Shown here: in pieces, positions 37,945 through 46,521 of the stretch
How the letters are laid out: each line of letters begins with the position of its first letter
Numbering within the stretch: position 1 is the first letter of the stretch
Source of the DNA: Fundidesulfovibrio soli
GTDB lineage: Bacteria > Desulfobacterota > Desulfovibrionia > Desulfovibrionales > Desulfovibrionaceae
Direction of reading: 5' to 3'
Assembly (NCBI RefSeq): GCF_022808695.1
Contig: NZ_JAKZKW010000013.1
Coordinates: 1 to 64,000 of the forward strand
DNA length: 64,000 bases
Program-made: the position numbers and the translations under genes
Notes under the pieces: model-generated
Database searches by the model: none
Told to the model about the DNA's origin: nothing
The model's input: only the letters and a program-made list of their open reading frames with translations

Positions 37945-40900
37945 ATGCTCGCTGGCGGTGCAAAGGTTTCGCGGGGTGTATCGGGCTTTGTGGCGATGGT
38001 GCTTGCGTTTGCGCTGTGGGCGTCCACGGCGCTGGCGGCGGAAACCGCAGGGCGGCTGGTGTTCGCCCAGGGCGACGTTGCGGTTTCCTCCGGCCCCGGG
38101 GCCTGGAGGCCCGCTGCCACCGGCCTGGACCTGATCGCCGGCGACTCCGTGCGCACCGGTGCGGGTGCAAGGGCCGCCATCCTCTGCGCGGACGAGACCC
38201 AGATCAGGCTGGGCGAGAACACCCTTATCACGCTCAAGGCCGTGGCCGCCTCCTCGCGCCTTGGCTTCATGAATGCCTCGGGCGGCGAGGCCCCGCCCAA
38301 CAGCGTCTACGACCTCAAGACCGGCGAGGCCTGGCTGCGCAACAACAACGACGCCTCGAAATTCCAGCTCACCTCCCCGGCGCTCACCGCCGCCGTGCGC
38401 GGCACCGAGTTCACGGCCACGGTGGACGGGGCCGGGCTGACCCGCATTGCCCTGATCGAGGGCAGGCTGCTGCTCTCCAACCCGCAAGGCAGCCTGGACC
38501 TGGAACGCGGCGAACTGGGCCAGGCCAGGCCGGGCCAGGCCCCCACCAAGCAAGTGCTGGTCAACCCCGAGGACGCGGTGCAGTGGGTGCTCTACTACCC
38601 CACGGCCATCAGCTGGCGCGACCTGCGGCCCTCATCCCTGGCCGGGCCGCCGCCGGGCGCGGCCGAAGCCGCCCTGGACGCCGGGGACGCCGCCCGGGCC
38701 GGGGAGCTGGCCCTGAGCCAGGGCGACCAGACCGCTTTGGGCTGGGCCGCGTTGCGCCAGTACCGCGCGCAGGAGGCCCTGGAGGCCTTCGCCAAGGCCC
38801 CGCCCTCGGCCAGGGCCGCCGTGGGGCGCTGGCTGGCCATGGCCCAGGCCGGGCAGTCCGCCCAGGCCTGGAACGCCTGCAAGGCTGAACTTGCCGGGTA
38901 TCCGCCCTCACCCGCCCTGCTCGGCGCGGCGGCCTGGCTGGCGCTGGGCGCGGGCCAACCCGCGCAGGCCCGGGCCCTGCTCGACCAGGCCCTCTCGAAA
39001 TACTCCGCCGACCCCTTCTGCCGCTCGCTCATGGCCCAGATCGACCTGGCCCGCAATCGCAAGGACCAGGCCCTGGCCCAGGCCCAGCAGGCCGTGCAGA
39101 CCGCCCCCGAGTCCCCCACGGCGCGAGTGAGCGTGGCCCTGGCCCAGCTGGCCCGCTTCGACATCCCCGCCGCCAGGGAATCCCTGGATCAGGCGTTGGC
39201 CCTGGACCCCGCCTGCGTGAGCGCCTACGTGTACAAGGCCCAGATCGAGCTGGGGCACGACGCGCCGGACAAGGCCTGGGCCACCGTGGACAAGGCCCTG
39301 GCCCTGGCCCCGGACGACCCCCAGGTGCTGGCACTGGGCGGCTTCGCCAAGCTGGGCATGCGCAACTTCGACGAGGCCCAGGCCCTGTTCGAGCGCGCCG
39401 CCAAGGCCGACCCCGGGCTGCCCGAACCCCGCCTGGGCCTGGGCATGGTGGACTACGCCCGCAACAGGCGCTTCGAGGGCCTCTCGCAGATGCTCTCGGC
39501 CACCCTGCTGGACCCCCGCGTCTCGCTCTACCAGACCAGCCTGGGCAAGGCCTACTACGCCTCCCGCGCCCACGAGCGCGCCCTTGAGACCTACGACCAG
39601 GCCGCCCGCCTGGACCCGGCCGACCCCACGCCCCACCTCTACAAGGGCATCGCCCTGACCGACCTCTACCAGCCAGGCGACGCCGTGGAGGCCCTCAACC
39701 GCTCCATCAGCCTGAACGACAACCGGGCCATGTTCCGCTCCAGGCTGCTGCTGGACCGCGACCTGGCCGTGCGCAACTTCGACCTGGCCAAGGTCTACAA
39801 CCAGATCGGCCTGGGCGAATGGGCCTACTCCAAGGCCGTCACCGCCGTGAAGAAGGACCCCTTCGACTCCTCGGCGCACCTGTTCCTGAGCAGCGCCTTC
39901 GCCGCCACCAGGGCCAGGGTCTCGGCCGCGTCCTCCGAGCTGCTGCTCAACAGGCTGCTCTCCCCGGCCAACCAGAGCGCCTTCACGCTCTACAACGACT
40001 ACACCCCCATGTTCGAGGCCCCCTACATCCGCACGCAGCTCGTGGGGGGTGTGGGCTCGTGGGCCAACGGCAAGTCCATCGTGGAGTCCAGCGCGGAGGT
40101 GTACGGCGGCGTGCCAGGCGTGGCCGGGGACGTCTACGGCTCCTTCAATCAGGACAACGGCCTCCGGGGCGTCAACGGCGTCAGCCGCTCCGGCTTCGCC
40201 TTCGGGCAGTTCAAGTGGGAGCCGACCTTCAAGGATTCCCTCTACGCCTCGGCAACGCTCTCCCGCGCGCACACCGGGGACACCTCGAGCCTGAGCGCCT
40301 GGGAGTACAAGCCCTCGCCCTGGCAGATCAACGACTACTCCACCACGCTGCTGGAGGGCGGCTACGTGCGCCGCCAGGCCCCCGGCTGGACCACCATCGT
40401 CTACGGGGCCTACCACCAGAACGGCTGGACCACCTCCGACCGCCGCTACGACGCGGCCTCCCCCGACGGCCTGCCACTGGACAGCGTGACCCTGACCAAC
40501 CGCAACACCCCCCGCGAAATGGGCAACATCCAGTTGCAGCAGCAGATGACCCTGGGGGACCACTCCCTGATCGTGGGCGGAGACGTGTTCAGCTCCACCC
40601 TGCGCTACCGGCGCGACACCGAGCTGTTCATCCCCCTGCTGCCGCGCGTCTCCACCCTGGATTCCATCCGCAACGACCACTGGGAGCGCTCGCTCACCGT
40701 CTACGCCATGGACTACTGGCGGGTGCGCAAGAACCTGGTGCTCGAGCTGGGGCTTTCGGGGGAGTTCGGGGTCACGCCGCGCTTCGGGTTCGTCTCTGAC
40801 GTGGAGGACGCCCTGCTTGGCTTCCGCTTCGGGCTCAACTGGGAGGCCACCGGCAAGGACGTGATCCGCATGGCCGTGCAGCGCTACCTCAACAACCACA

Positions 40901-41559
40901 CGGCCCTGCAGCCCATGATCCAGCCCTCGGAGGTGGCCGGGTTCCCCACCCGGGTCAACGCCGACGACGGCTCGCGCGTGGTTGAGGCGGGCCTTGCCTG
41001 GGAGCGCCAGTGGAACGATGCCACCTTCAGCGTGCTGCGCGCCGACTACCACCACATAGAGAACCCGCAGTTCGACCCCTATCAGAGCTACGACCGCAAG
41101 ATCTGGTACGTCACGGACCGCTATCTGCTCACCGGCTCCTTCAACAGGGTGCTCACCCCCTACCTGGGCCTGAACCTGGTGGGCGCGGTGAAGTGGCTGG
41201 AGCCGCAGGGCGTGGAGCTGCACCGCAGCCCCGAGACCCGCTACTTCGAGATCAACGGCGGCGGCGGACTGACTTTCCTGTACAGGAACGGTTTCGGGGC
41301 CGGGGTCTCCGGGCTGCTGGTCAAGCAGACCTTCCCCGAGTCCACCGCCAGGGACCTGCTGGGCCGCCACCGCGACGAGACCCTGTTCGGGGTGCTCAAC
41401 GCGCGCATGTCCTTCGACTTCCCGGGCAAGCGCGGCTTCGTCTCGCTGGAGGGCGCCAACCTGCTCGACGTCAAGTTCTCCTACCAGCGCGAGCCCGTGG
41501 TGCTCGACTCCATCACGCCCTCGCGGCGGGTGATGCTGCGGCTCGGCCTGTTCTTCTAG
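37945..41559 (+). CDS. Giant FecR-TPR-outer membrane beta-barrel protein
   Basis: A 1204-residue exported protein. Signal peptide about 1-32 (FALWASTALAA). Residues about 35-200 are a FecR domain (LVFAQGDVAVSSGPGAWRPA, GDSVRTGAGARAAILCADET, AAVRGTEFTATVD). About 230-670 are a dozen or so TPRs. From about 690 to the end the sequence alternates aromatic and polar residues, as in a large beta-barrel, and ends in RLGLFF with the terminal Phe that outer-membrane proteins need for BAM. No TonB box or plug is visible, which separates it from TonB receptors. GGAGG five bases before ATG. Translated with the CHASE2 cyclase; a role in exporting or anchoring a surface polymer is one possibility. Confidence 0.8.
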   Translation: MLAGGAKVSRGVSGFVAMVLAFALWASTALAAETAGRLVFAQGDVAVSSGPGAWRPAATGLDLIAGDSVRTGAGARAAILCADETQIRLGENTLITLKAVAASSRLGFMNASGGEAPPNSVYDLKTGEAWLRNNNDASKFQLTSPALTAAVRGTEFTATVDGAGLTRIALIEGRLLLSNPQGSLDLERGELGQARPGQAPTKQVLVNPEDAVQWVLYYPTAISWRDLRPSSLAGPPPGAAEAALDAGDAARAGELALSQGDQTALGWAALRQYRAQEALEAFAKAPPSARAAVGRWLAMAQAGQSAQAWNACKAELAGYPPSPALLGAAAWLALGAGQPAQARALLDQALSKYSADPFCRSLMAQIDLARNRKDQALAQAQQAVQTAPESPTARVSVALAQLARFDIPAARESLDQALALDPACVSAYVYKAQIELGHDAPDKAWATVDKALALAPDDPQVLALGGFAKLGMRNFDEAQALFERAAKADPGLPEPRLGLGMVDYARNRRFEGLSQMLSATLLDPRVSLYQTSLGKAYYASRAHERALETYDQAARLDPADPTPHLYKGIALTDLYQPGDAVEALNRSISLNDNRAMFRSRLLLDRDLAVRNFDLAKVYNQIGLGEWAYSKAVTAVKKDPFDSSAHLFLSSAFAATRARVSAASSELLLNRLLSPANQSAFTLYNDYTPMFEAPYIRTQLVGGVGSWANGKSIVESSAEVYGGVPGVAGDVYGSFNQDNGLRGVNGVSRSGFAFGQFKWEPTFKDSLYASATLSRAHTGDTSSLSAWEYKPSPWQINDYSTTLLEGGYVRRQAPGWTTIVYGAYHQNGWTTSDRRYDAASPDGLPLDSVTLTNRNTPREMGNIQLQQQMTLGDHSLIVGGDVFSSTLRYRRDTELFIPLLPRVSTLDSIRNDHWERSLTVYAMDYWRVRKNLVLELGLSGEFGVTPRFGFVSDVEDALLGFRFGLNWEATGKDVIRMAVQRYLNNHTALQPMIQPSEVAGFPTRVNADDGSRVVEAGLAWERQWNDATFSVLRADYHHIENPQFDPYQSYDRKIWYVTDRYLLTGSFNRVLTPYLGLNLVGAVKWLEPQGVELHRSPETRYFEINGGGGLTFLYRNGFGAGVSGLLVKQTFPESTARDLLGRHRDETLFGVLNARMSFDFPGKRGFVSLEGANLLDVKFSYQREPVVLDSITPSRRVMLRLGLFF

Positions 41560-41566
41560 GCCGGGC

Positions 41567-42370
41567 CTACTGGGAGAAGACCTCCTTGAGGAAGCCCAGC
41601 AGGGCCTCCCAGGAGCGCATGTCCGCGCGCTTGTTGTAGGCCGCGTTGGCCATGCCCGCCTTGTCGGCGTCGGGGTTGGTGAAGCTGTGCCTCGTCCCGG
41701 AGAAGGTGATGAACTCCCAGACGGCCCCGGCTTCGTCCAGGCTCTTCTGGAAGGCCGCGACACGTTCCAGGGGGATCATGGCGTCGTCCGCGCCGTGGCA
41801 GGCCAGCACCTTGGCCTTGATGCTCCCCTTGGCCACGCCCTCGGCCGGGGGCAGCGCGCCGTGGAAGCTGGCCACCCCGCGCAGGTCCGCCCCCGCGTAG
41901 GCCATCTGCATCACCGTGGAGCCGCCGAAGCAGTAGCCCATGGCCGCCACCCGGGCCGGGTCCACCTCGGGCTGGCCTTTGAGGATGTCCAGGGCCTTGA
42001 GCGCGCGTTCCCGCCAGTTCTGGATGTTGGCCTGGATCTGCTTGGACCAGCCCGAAGCCTCGGGCGCGTGGGTGGTGACCATGCCGTCGCCGTACATGTC
42101 CGCGGCGAAGGCCACGTAGCCCAGCTCCGCCAGCATGGCGCAGCGCTTCTTCACGTAGTCGTTGAGCCCCCAGAACTCGTGCACCACCATCACGGCGGGG
42201 CGCTTGCCCTTCACGGCCTCATCCAGGAAGAGCACGCCTTTGCAGGCCGTGCCGCCGTGGCTGTACTCCACGGGCCGTGAGACCACTGCCCCGGACGCGG
42301 TTGAAGCCGCCCAGAGCGGGACGAACAGGAACAGGGCCAGCAGCGGGGTGAAGCGGAACGGTGCTTTCAT
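41567..42370 (-). CDS. Exported dienelactone hydrolase-family protein
   Basis: A 267-residue alpha/beta hydrolase with a signal peptide (about 1-27, FVPLWAASTASGA). The nucleophile is Cys in GYCFGGS, with His in SGTRHSFTNPDA and Asp in CHGADDAMIPLERV completing the triad, matching dienelactone hydrolases rather than Ser esterases. GGGAGG stands six bases before the chosen ATG. Substrate unknown; many such exported members hydrolyse unidentified esters or lactones. Converges with the FecR-TPR-barrel gene with 7 bases between. Confidence 0.88.
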   Translation of the reverse strand: MKAPFRFTPLLALFLFVPLWAASTASGAVVSRPVEYSHGGTACKGVLFLDEAVKGKRPAVMVVHEFWGLNDYVKKRCAMLAELGYVAFAADMYGDGMVTTHAPEASGWSKQIQANIQNWRERALKALDILKGQPEVDPARVAAMGYCFGGSTVMQMAYAGADLRGVASFHGALPPAEGVAKGSIKAKVLACHGADDAMIPLERVAAFQKSLDEAGAVWEFITFSGTRHSFTNPDADKAGMANAAYNKRADMRSWEALLGFLKEVFSQ

Positions 42371-42531
42371 GCGGTGCCTCCCGGGGGATGACGGTTGTCG
42401 ACGGTTATGGGCACAGTTAGCCCATTTCCGGGTGGGACGCATCCGGTTTCACCGCGCACACTGCGCGTGTGCGGTTGGCGCGGCGCGAACTCCGGCGCAC
42501 GCGGCCGCGCCATGATGAGGCGTCCATCCGC

Positions 42532-43257
42532 CTAGAAAGAATAGCCGATCCCGATGGAAACCACTGGAATGACCTGGAACAGCTCCGCCACGGACTTCAC
42601 GTCCGAGCGCAGCCTGGATATCGTAGTCGCCACGCCGGGAACAGCGGGGTTGTATCCCGTGATGCTTATGTTCGGGGCGCCCTGGAACAATGCCCCGAGG
42701 AGGAACTGCAGCCGCCAGCTGCTCTTGTCGTTGAACCAGCCTTGCCAGCCCAGGCCCGCGTATGGGCTGACAAGGTTGTACTTGAGCTTGGCCACCGGGG
42801 CTCCGACGACAAACCCGGGCGTGCCCAGCCCGCTGCCAAAGAGGGCGAGCGGATTGATCGCTCCCGTGGCGTTCACTTCGTTCCAGTTCAGATAGACCCC
42901 GCCGGACACGAACAGGTTCCTGGCGAACTGGTTCTCGAACTTGCCGAGCGGGTACACGTCCAGGACCGCGCCCAGGGTCGCCATCGTGAAATTGCTGCTG
43001 AACCGCACGCCCTTTTCCGATTTGCCCGCGATGTGCCAGTTGACGTCGTCGGCCACCACGCCGCCGACGCCCCAGCCGATGTAGTTGAAGTTGATCCGAG
43101 CGCTGACAAAGTCCCCGAATCTGTAGCCGACATCGCCCCCCACCCCCAGCGAGCTGACCTTCGCAACCGCGAAAACCCCCAAGTCCGCCGATGCGGCCGG
43201 GACGAAACCGACGCACATCGCGATGCACAACAAAGCAGTCAATGTCTGCTTCTTCAT
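42532..43257 (-). CDS. Outer-membrane beta-barrel protein of unknown function
   Basis: A 241-residue exported protein: signal peptide about 1-24 (LLCIAMCVGFVPAASA), then amphipathic strands (VGYRFGDFVSARINFNYIGWG, NLVSPYAGLGWQGWF) and a C-terminal Phe (VSIGIGYSF). This is the size and pattern of an eight-stranded OmpA/OmpW-like barrel, but I recognise no specific family. Stands alone on the minus strand, followed by inverted repeats in the gap to the hydrolase gene. Confidence 0.75.
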   Translation of the reverse strand: MKKQTLTALLCIAMCVGFVPAASADLGVFAVAKVSSLGVGGDVGYRFGDFVSARINFNYIGWGVGGVVADDVNWHIAGKSEKGVRFSSNFTMATLGAVLDVYPLGKFENQFARNLFVSGGVYLNWNEVNATGAINPLALFGSGLGTPGFVVGAPVAKLKYNLVSPYAGLGWQGWFNDKSSWRLQFLLGALFQGAPNISITGYNPAVPGVATTISRLRSDVKSVAELFQVIPVVSIGIGYSF

Positions 43258-43773
43258 CTTGCCACCCCCTGACGAGATTTAGATGACGCATGCAATGAAC
43301 GGCACGGCACGGACCAAAACGAAAGGAAGGACATACGGATCATACTGAGAAGGCTGCTGCCGCGGGATTCGCCCGCGACGTGGAAACGAACCGGTGGCCA
43401 ACCGGAGAGGAGCAACGACGGCCGCAGCCCCCCTCGGGAGCGCGCACGGAAGACTCAGCGCCCCTGACGGCATAAGGAGAGATTGAATACCATTATTGGC
43501 ACAATCACCGGGAGGGGAACAAGCGTTAAGTGGGTCAGGAGGAATGATTTAACCCAGGGACGCCGCCTGGGAGGCCGCCGCTGAACATTCCGTCAATCAT
43601 TGCAACGCGTTCGCGAGACTCTGCGGACGCGCGGCGATGGATTTTCCCTCCGCGTCTGCCCCAGGCCGCTCCGCCGCTGCTGCAGTAGCCCGGGTCCGGC
43701 GCCGGGAAAGGATCGAAACACCCGCACAAAGGAAAAGGGGTTACGGTTTGTAACCGTAACCCCTTGGGTTCCG
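43258..43773. other. Intergenic region with tRNA terminator
   Basis: About 500 bases without a convincing gene. It carries the likely promoter of the outer-membrane protein (not resolvable) and, at 43733-43765, the terminator of tRNA-Phe. A TTGGCAC word at about 43496 lacks the matching GC at the correct distance and is not a sigma-54 promoter. Confidence 0.6.
43733..43765 (-). terminator. Intrinsic terminator of tRNA-Phe
   Basis: Perfect 14-bp stem AAGGGGTTACGGTT with AACCGTAACCCCTT around a 3-base loop, followed on the minus strand by TTTTCC. It begins nine bases past the CCA end of the tRNA. Confidence 0.9.
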
Positions 43774-43849
43774 TGGTGCCGAGGGAGAGAATTGAACTCC
43801 CGACACGGGGATTTTCAGTCCCCTGCTCTACCAACTGAGCTACCTCGGC
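43774..43849 (-). tRNA. tRNA-Phe (anticodon GAA)
   Basis: A 76-base cloverleaf on the minus strand. Acceptor GCCGAGG pairs with CCTCGGC; D-arm with AGCTCAGTTGGTAGAGC; anticodon stem GGGGA/TCCCC around CTGAAAA, anticodon GAA; T-arm with GTTCAATTC. CCA is encoded. A strong terminator follows and hflX ends 29 bases upstream of it in the same direction. Confidence 0.97.
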
Positions 43850-43878
43850 GCGAGGAAGAGCGATCTACCGTCTTTCCC

Positions 43879-45540
43879 TCAGGTTGGCAAGCCCTTTTCC
43901 CATTTCAGGCGCGATAAAATTTCATTCACCAGGGGTTCCAGGCTCGGGCGGGTCCTGGCGGAGATGGGCACACCGCCGGGGTAGCGGCTGAGCACCCAGG
44001 TTCTGCCGTCCTCGTCCAGGGTGTCCCACTTGTTGAGCGCCAGGATGCGCGGCACCTTGTTAAGCTCCATTTCCTCCAGGATGGCCTCCACGGCCTCCAC
44101 CTGCCCGGCCAGCTCGCGGTGCCCGGCGTCGGCCACCAGGATGAGCAGGTCCGCGCTCTCCAGTTCCTCCAGGGTGGCCTGGAAGGCCTCCTTGAGCTCC
44201 TTGGGCAGCTCGCGGATGAAGCCCACCGTGTCCGTGAGCACCAGCTCGCGCTCCTGCGGGAAGCGCAGCCTGCGGCTCACGGGGTCCAGGGTGGCGAAGA
44301 GCTTGTTCTCGGCCAGCACCTCGGACTGGGTCAGGGTGTTGAGCAGCGTGGACTTGCCCGCGTTGGTGTAGCCCACCAGCGAGACGATGGGCAGCCCGGC
44401 CTTGGCCCGCCTGTCGCGCACCTGGGCGCGTTGCTTGCGCAGCTCCTGCAGTTCGCGCTTGATGCGGGTGATGCGCTCGCGGATGCGGCGGCGGTCCACC
44501 TCCAGCTTGGTCTCGCCGGGGCCGCGCCCGCCGATGCCGCCCATGAGCCGGCTCATGGCAGGGTTCTTTCCCACCAGCCTGGGCAGCGTGTACTTGAGTT
44601 GGGCCATCTCGACCTGCAACTTGCCCGAACGCGAGGTGGCCCGCTGGGCGAAGATGTCCAGGATGAGCTGGGTGCGGTCCAGGATCTTGCGCTCGGTCAG
44701 GTCTGCCAGGTTGCGCATCTGGGCCGGTGTCAGCTCCCCGTCGAAGAGCAGCACGGCCGCGCCCGAGGACAGGGCCATGATCTCAAGCTCGGAGAGCTTG
44801 CCCTTGCCGATGATGGTGCGTGGGTTCACCTGGGGTACGCGCTGCAGCACCCTGCCCGTCACCTTGAGCCCGGCCGTGGCGGCCAGGGCCTCCAGTTCGT
44901 CGAGTGAGGCCTCCAGCTCCAGGCGCGGCGCGCTGCCCACGCCCACCATGATCGCCCGGTCGGACACGCCCGCCTCGGAACCGGCCACGGGCTGGTCCAG
45001 CCGGGCGAACTCGTCCTCCAGGGCTTGGGTCATGGCCTCGAAATCGATGTCCAGGCGGTCCCAGGGGGCCGGGGGCAGCACCTCCCAGGGGTCGCCGCCC
45101 TCGCCTTCCGCGGTTTTGGGCAGCAGGTGCGCGGCGTAGATCCGGTCCGGCGCGGCCATGTCGTCCACGGTCAGGGCGGCCACGGAGTCCAGGCGCAGGA
45201 AGAGCATGTCCGTGAGGTCTTCCTTGTCCAGCCCGGCGTCGTGCAGGTGCGTGTGCAGCAGGCGCAGGCCGCGCAGGCGGCCCGAGCCCAGGCGGGAGCG
45301 GGGAAGCTCCGGGATGTAGATGGCGTGGGGCTCCCCCACCAGGACCATGTCCGGCCTGCCCTTGCGGTCTATGAGCAGGCCAATCTGCCTGCCAATGCCG
45401 TGGGAGATGGCCGCCAGTTCGCGGGCCTGGTCCGGGGTGTAGCCGGCCTGGGGGGGATAGCGCCGGGTGTAGAGCCGCTCAAGGGCCTTGAGCTGGCTGG
45501 GTTTGAGTCCTTCGGTGTTGCCTTGGGCTTTGCTGGCGAT
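43879..45540 (-). CDS. hflX: Ribosome-associated GTPase HflX, apparent ATC start
   Basis: A 553-residue HflX, a GTPase that binds and splits stalled 70S ribosomes. The G domain has P-loop GYTNAGKST (about 390-398), FATLDPVSRRL, DTVGFI and NKWD; before it lie the nucleotide-binding-like domain (IIGKGKLSELE) and the coiled coil. The first ATG/GTG/TTG in frame would begin at MVLVGEPHA (45348) and drop a 64-residue stretch typical of HflX in this group (GLKPSQLKALERLYTRRYPP, QARELAAISHGIGRQIGLLIDRKGRPD). GGGAGG lies six bases before ATC at 45540, where related proteins begin MASK. I therefore start at ATC. An additional CTG lies further upstream but is less likely. Confidence 0.75.
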   Translation of the reverse strand: MASKAQGNTEGLKPSQLKALERLYTRRYPPQAGYTPDQARELAAISHGIGRQIGLLIDRKGRPDMVLVGEPHAIYIPELPRSRLGSGRLRGLRLLHTHLHDAGLDKEDLTDMLFLRLDSVAALTVDDMAAPDRIYAAHLLPKTAEGEGGDPWEVLPPAPWDRLDIDFEAMTQALEDEFARLDQPVAGSEAGVSDRAIMVGVGSAPRLELEASLDELEALAATAGLKVTGRVLQRVPQVNPRTIIGKGKLSELEIMALSSGAAVLLFDGELTPAQMRNLADLTERKILDRTQLILDIFAQRATSRSGKLQVEMAQLKYTLPRLVGKNPAMSRLMGGIGGRGPGETKLEVDRRRIRERITRIKRELQELRKQRAQVRDRRAKAGLPIVSLVGYTNAGKSTLLNTLTQSEVLAENKLFATLDPVSRRLRFPQERELVLTDTVGFIRELPKELKEAFQATLEELESADLLILVADAGHRELAGQVEAVEAILEEMELNKVPRILALNKWDTLDEDGRTWVLSRYPGGVPISARTRPSLEPLVNEILSRLKWEKGLPT

Positions 45541-45688
45541 GGGGAACCTCCCGGGGCGCTCCGTCCGGAGCAGGCCCCTGCCCCGCTGATGTAGGACAGG
45601 CCAGGGCCGGAGGCAAGGGGGGCAGGTGAAAGCGAAGCCCCCGGAGCGGCCGCGAGGACACTCCGGGGGACGATATGCCGCCTCCCCC

Positions 45689-45741
45689 GCGAAGCCGGAG
45701 GGGATTCCAAAGGGAGGAACTCCCTTTGGCCGCCGGAGGCC
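45689..45741 (-). repeat. Dispersed 3' hairpin element, copy 3
   Basis: Nearly identical to copy 1: GCGAAGC, GGATT, the 10-bp CCAAAGGGAG/CTCCCTTTGG stem and CCGCCGGAGGCC. It begins 28 bases after the IMP cyclohydrolase stop and is in that gene's sense when read on the minus strand. It could end the purine transcript before hflX. Confidence 0.75.
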
Positions 45742-45768
45742 CTCCTCCTGTGCGGCCCGCCGCCCCGC

Positions 45769-46362
45769 CTAGGCCCGGCCCAGGTACTCCGCGATCATGG
45801 CGTCGTAGGCCGAAGTGGCCTTGAAGGTCTCCAGGGCCATCTTGTGGCGCAGGGCCAGGGGGGCCTGCATCGCGTTGGCCTTGAGGGCTTCGGTGATCTC
45901 TCCGTAGTAGACGGGTGAGGGCACGACCAGGATGGAGTGGAAGTTCTTGGCCGAGGCCCGCAGCATGGTGGGCCCGCCGATGTCGATCTGCTCCACGGCG
46001 GCCTTGAGGTCGGCCTTCTGGGCCACGGCCTTGGCGAAGTCGTAGAGGTTCACGCAGATGAGGTCGAAGGGCTTGAGGCTGAATTTCTCCAGGGTCTCAA
46101 GATGTTCGGGGTTGTCCTTGTCGGCCAGGATGCCCGCGTGGATGTGTGGGTGCAGGGTTTTGACGCGTCCGCCGAGCATCTCGGGGAAGCCGGTGACCTG
46201 ATCGACCGCCGTAACCGGCAGCCCGGCGTCGGTCATGGCCTTCTTGGTGCCGCCGGTGGAGACCAGCTCCACCCCGTTGCCGGAAAGGAACGCGGCGAAC
46301 TCGGCCAGGCCGGATTTGTCGGTGACGGATAGGATGGCCCTGCGGATAGGCAATAATTCCAT
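45769..46362 (-). CDS. Stand-alone IMP cyclohydrolase (PurH N-terminal domain)
   Basis: A 197-residue enzyme equal to the MGS-like N-terminal half of PurH, closing FAICAR to IMP. Seen: AILSVTDKSGLAEFAAFLSGNGVELVSTGGT, the signature VTGFPEMLGGRVKTLHPHIHAGIL and IDIGGPTMLRASAKN. The AICAR transformylase half is absent and not next to the gene, so formylation must be done by another protein. GAGG seven bases before ATG. A 16-bp inverted repeat lies upstream. Confidence 0.9.
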   Translation of the reverse strand: MELLPIRRAILSVTDKSGLAEFAAFLSGNGVELVSTGGTKKAMTDAGLPVTAVDQVTGFPEMLGGRVKTLHPHIHAGILADKDNPEHLETLEKFSLKPFDLICVNLYDFAKAVAQKADLKAAVEQIDIGGPTMLRASAKNFHSILVVPSPVYYGEITEALKANAMQAPLALRHKMALETFKATSAYDAMIAEYLGRA

Positions 46363-46443
46363 CTCTGCCTCGCTTTTTGCTTGGCAGTGCCAGACCCGGC
46401 GGCTCTTGGCAACCCGTGGGCCGGGCCCTCCCCAGTCTTTTAG

Positions 46444-46489
46444 TTGGTTCCCGGTCCGGCCGCCGGGAGCGAACCGGACCGGGAACCAA
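46444..46489. repeat. Long perfect inverted repeat upstream of IMP cyclohydrolase
   Basis: Arms TTGGTTCCCGGTCCGG (46444-46459) and CCGGACCGGGAACCAA (46474-46489) pair perfectly over 16 bp around 14 bases. On neither strand is the stem followed by a T-run, so it is not a simple terminator. It sits between two minus-strand genes. Confidence 0.8.
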
Positions 46490-46521
46490 TGGGGGAGGGG
46501 AGATTCGTAGGAAATTTCCGG

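Noticed and set aside
34884-38300. Minus-strand open frame of over 1100 codons
   Set aside because: Opposes the chemoreceptor and cyclase genes; composition is low-complexity.
43490-43520. TTGGCAC as a sigma-54 -24 element
   Set aside because: No GC dinucleotide at the required 10-base spacing.
43258-43773. Possible small genes in the gap after the outer-membrane protein
   Set aside because: No open frame has both a ribosome binding site and protein-like composition; the only solid features are the tRNA and its terminator.
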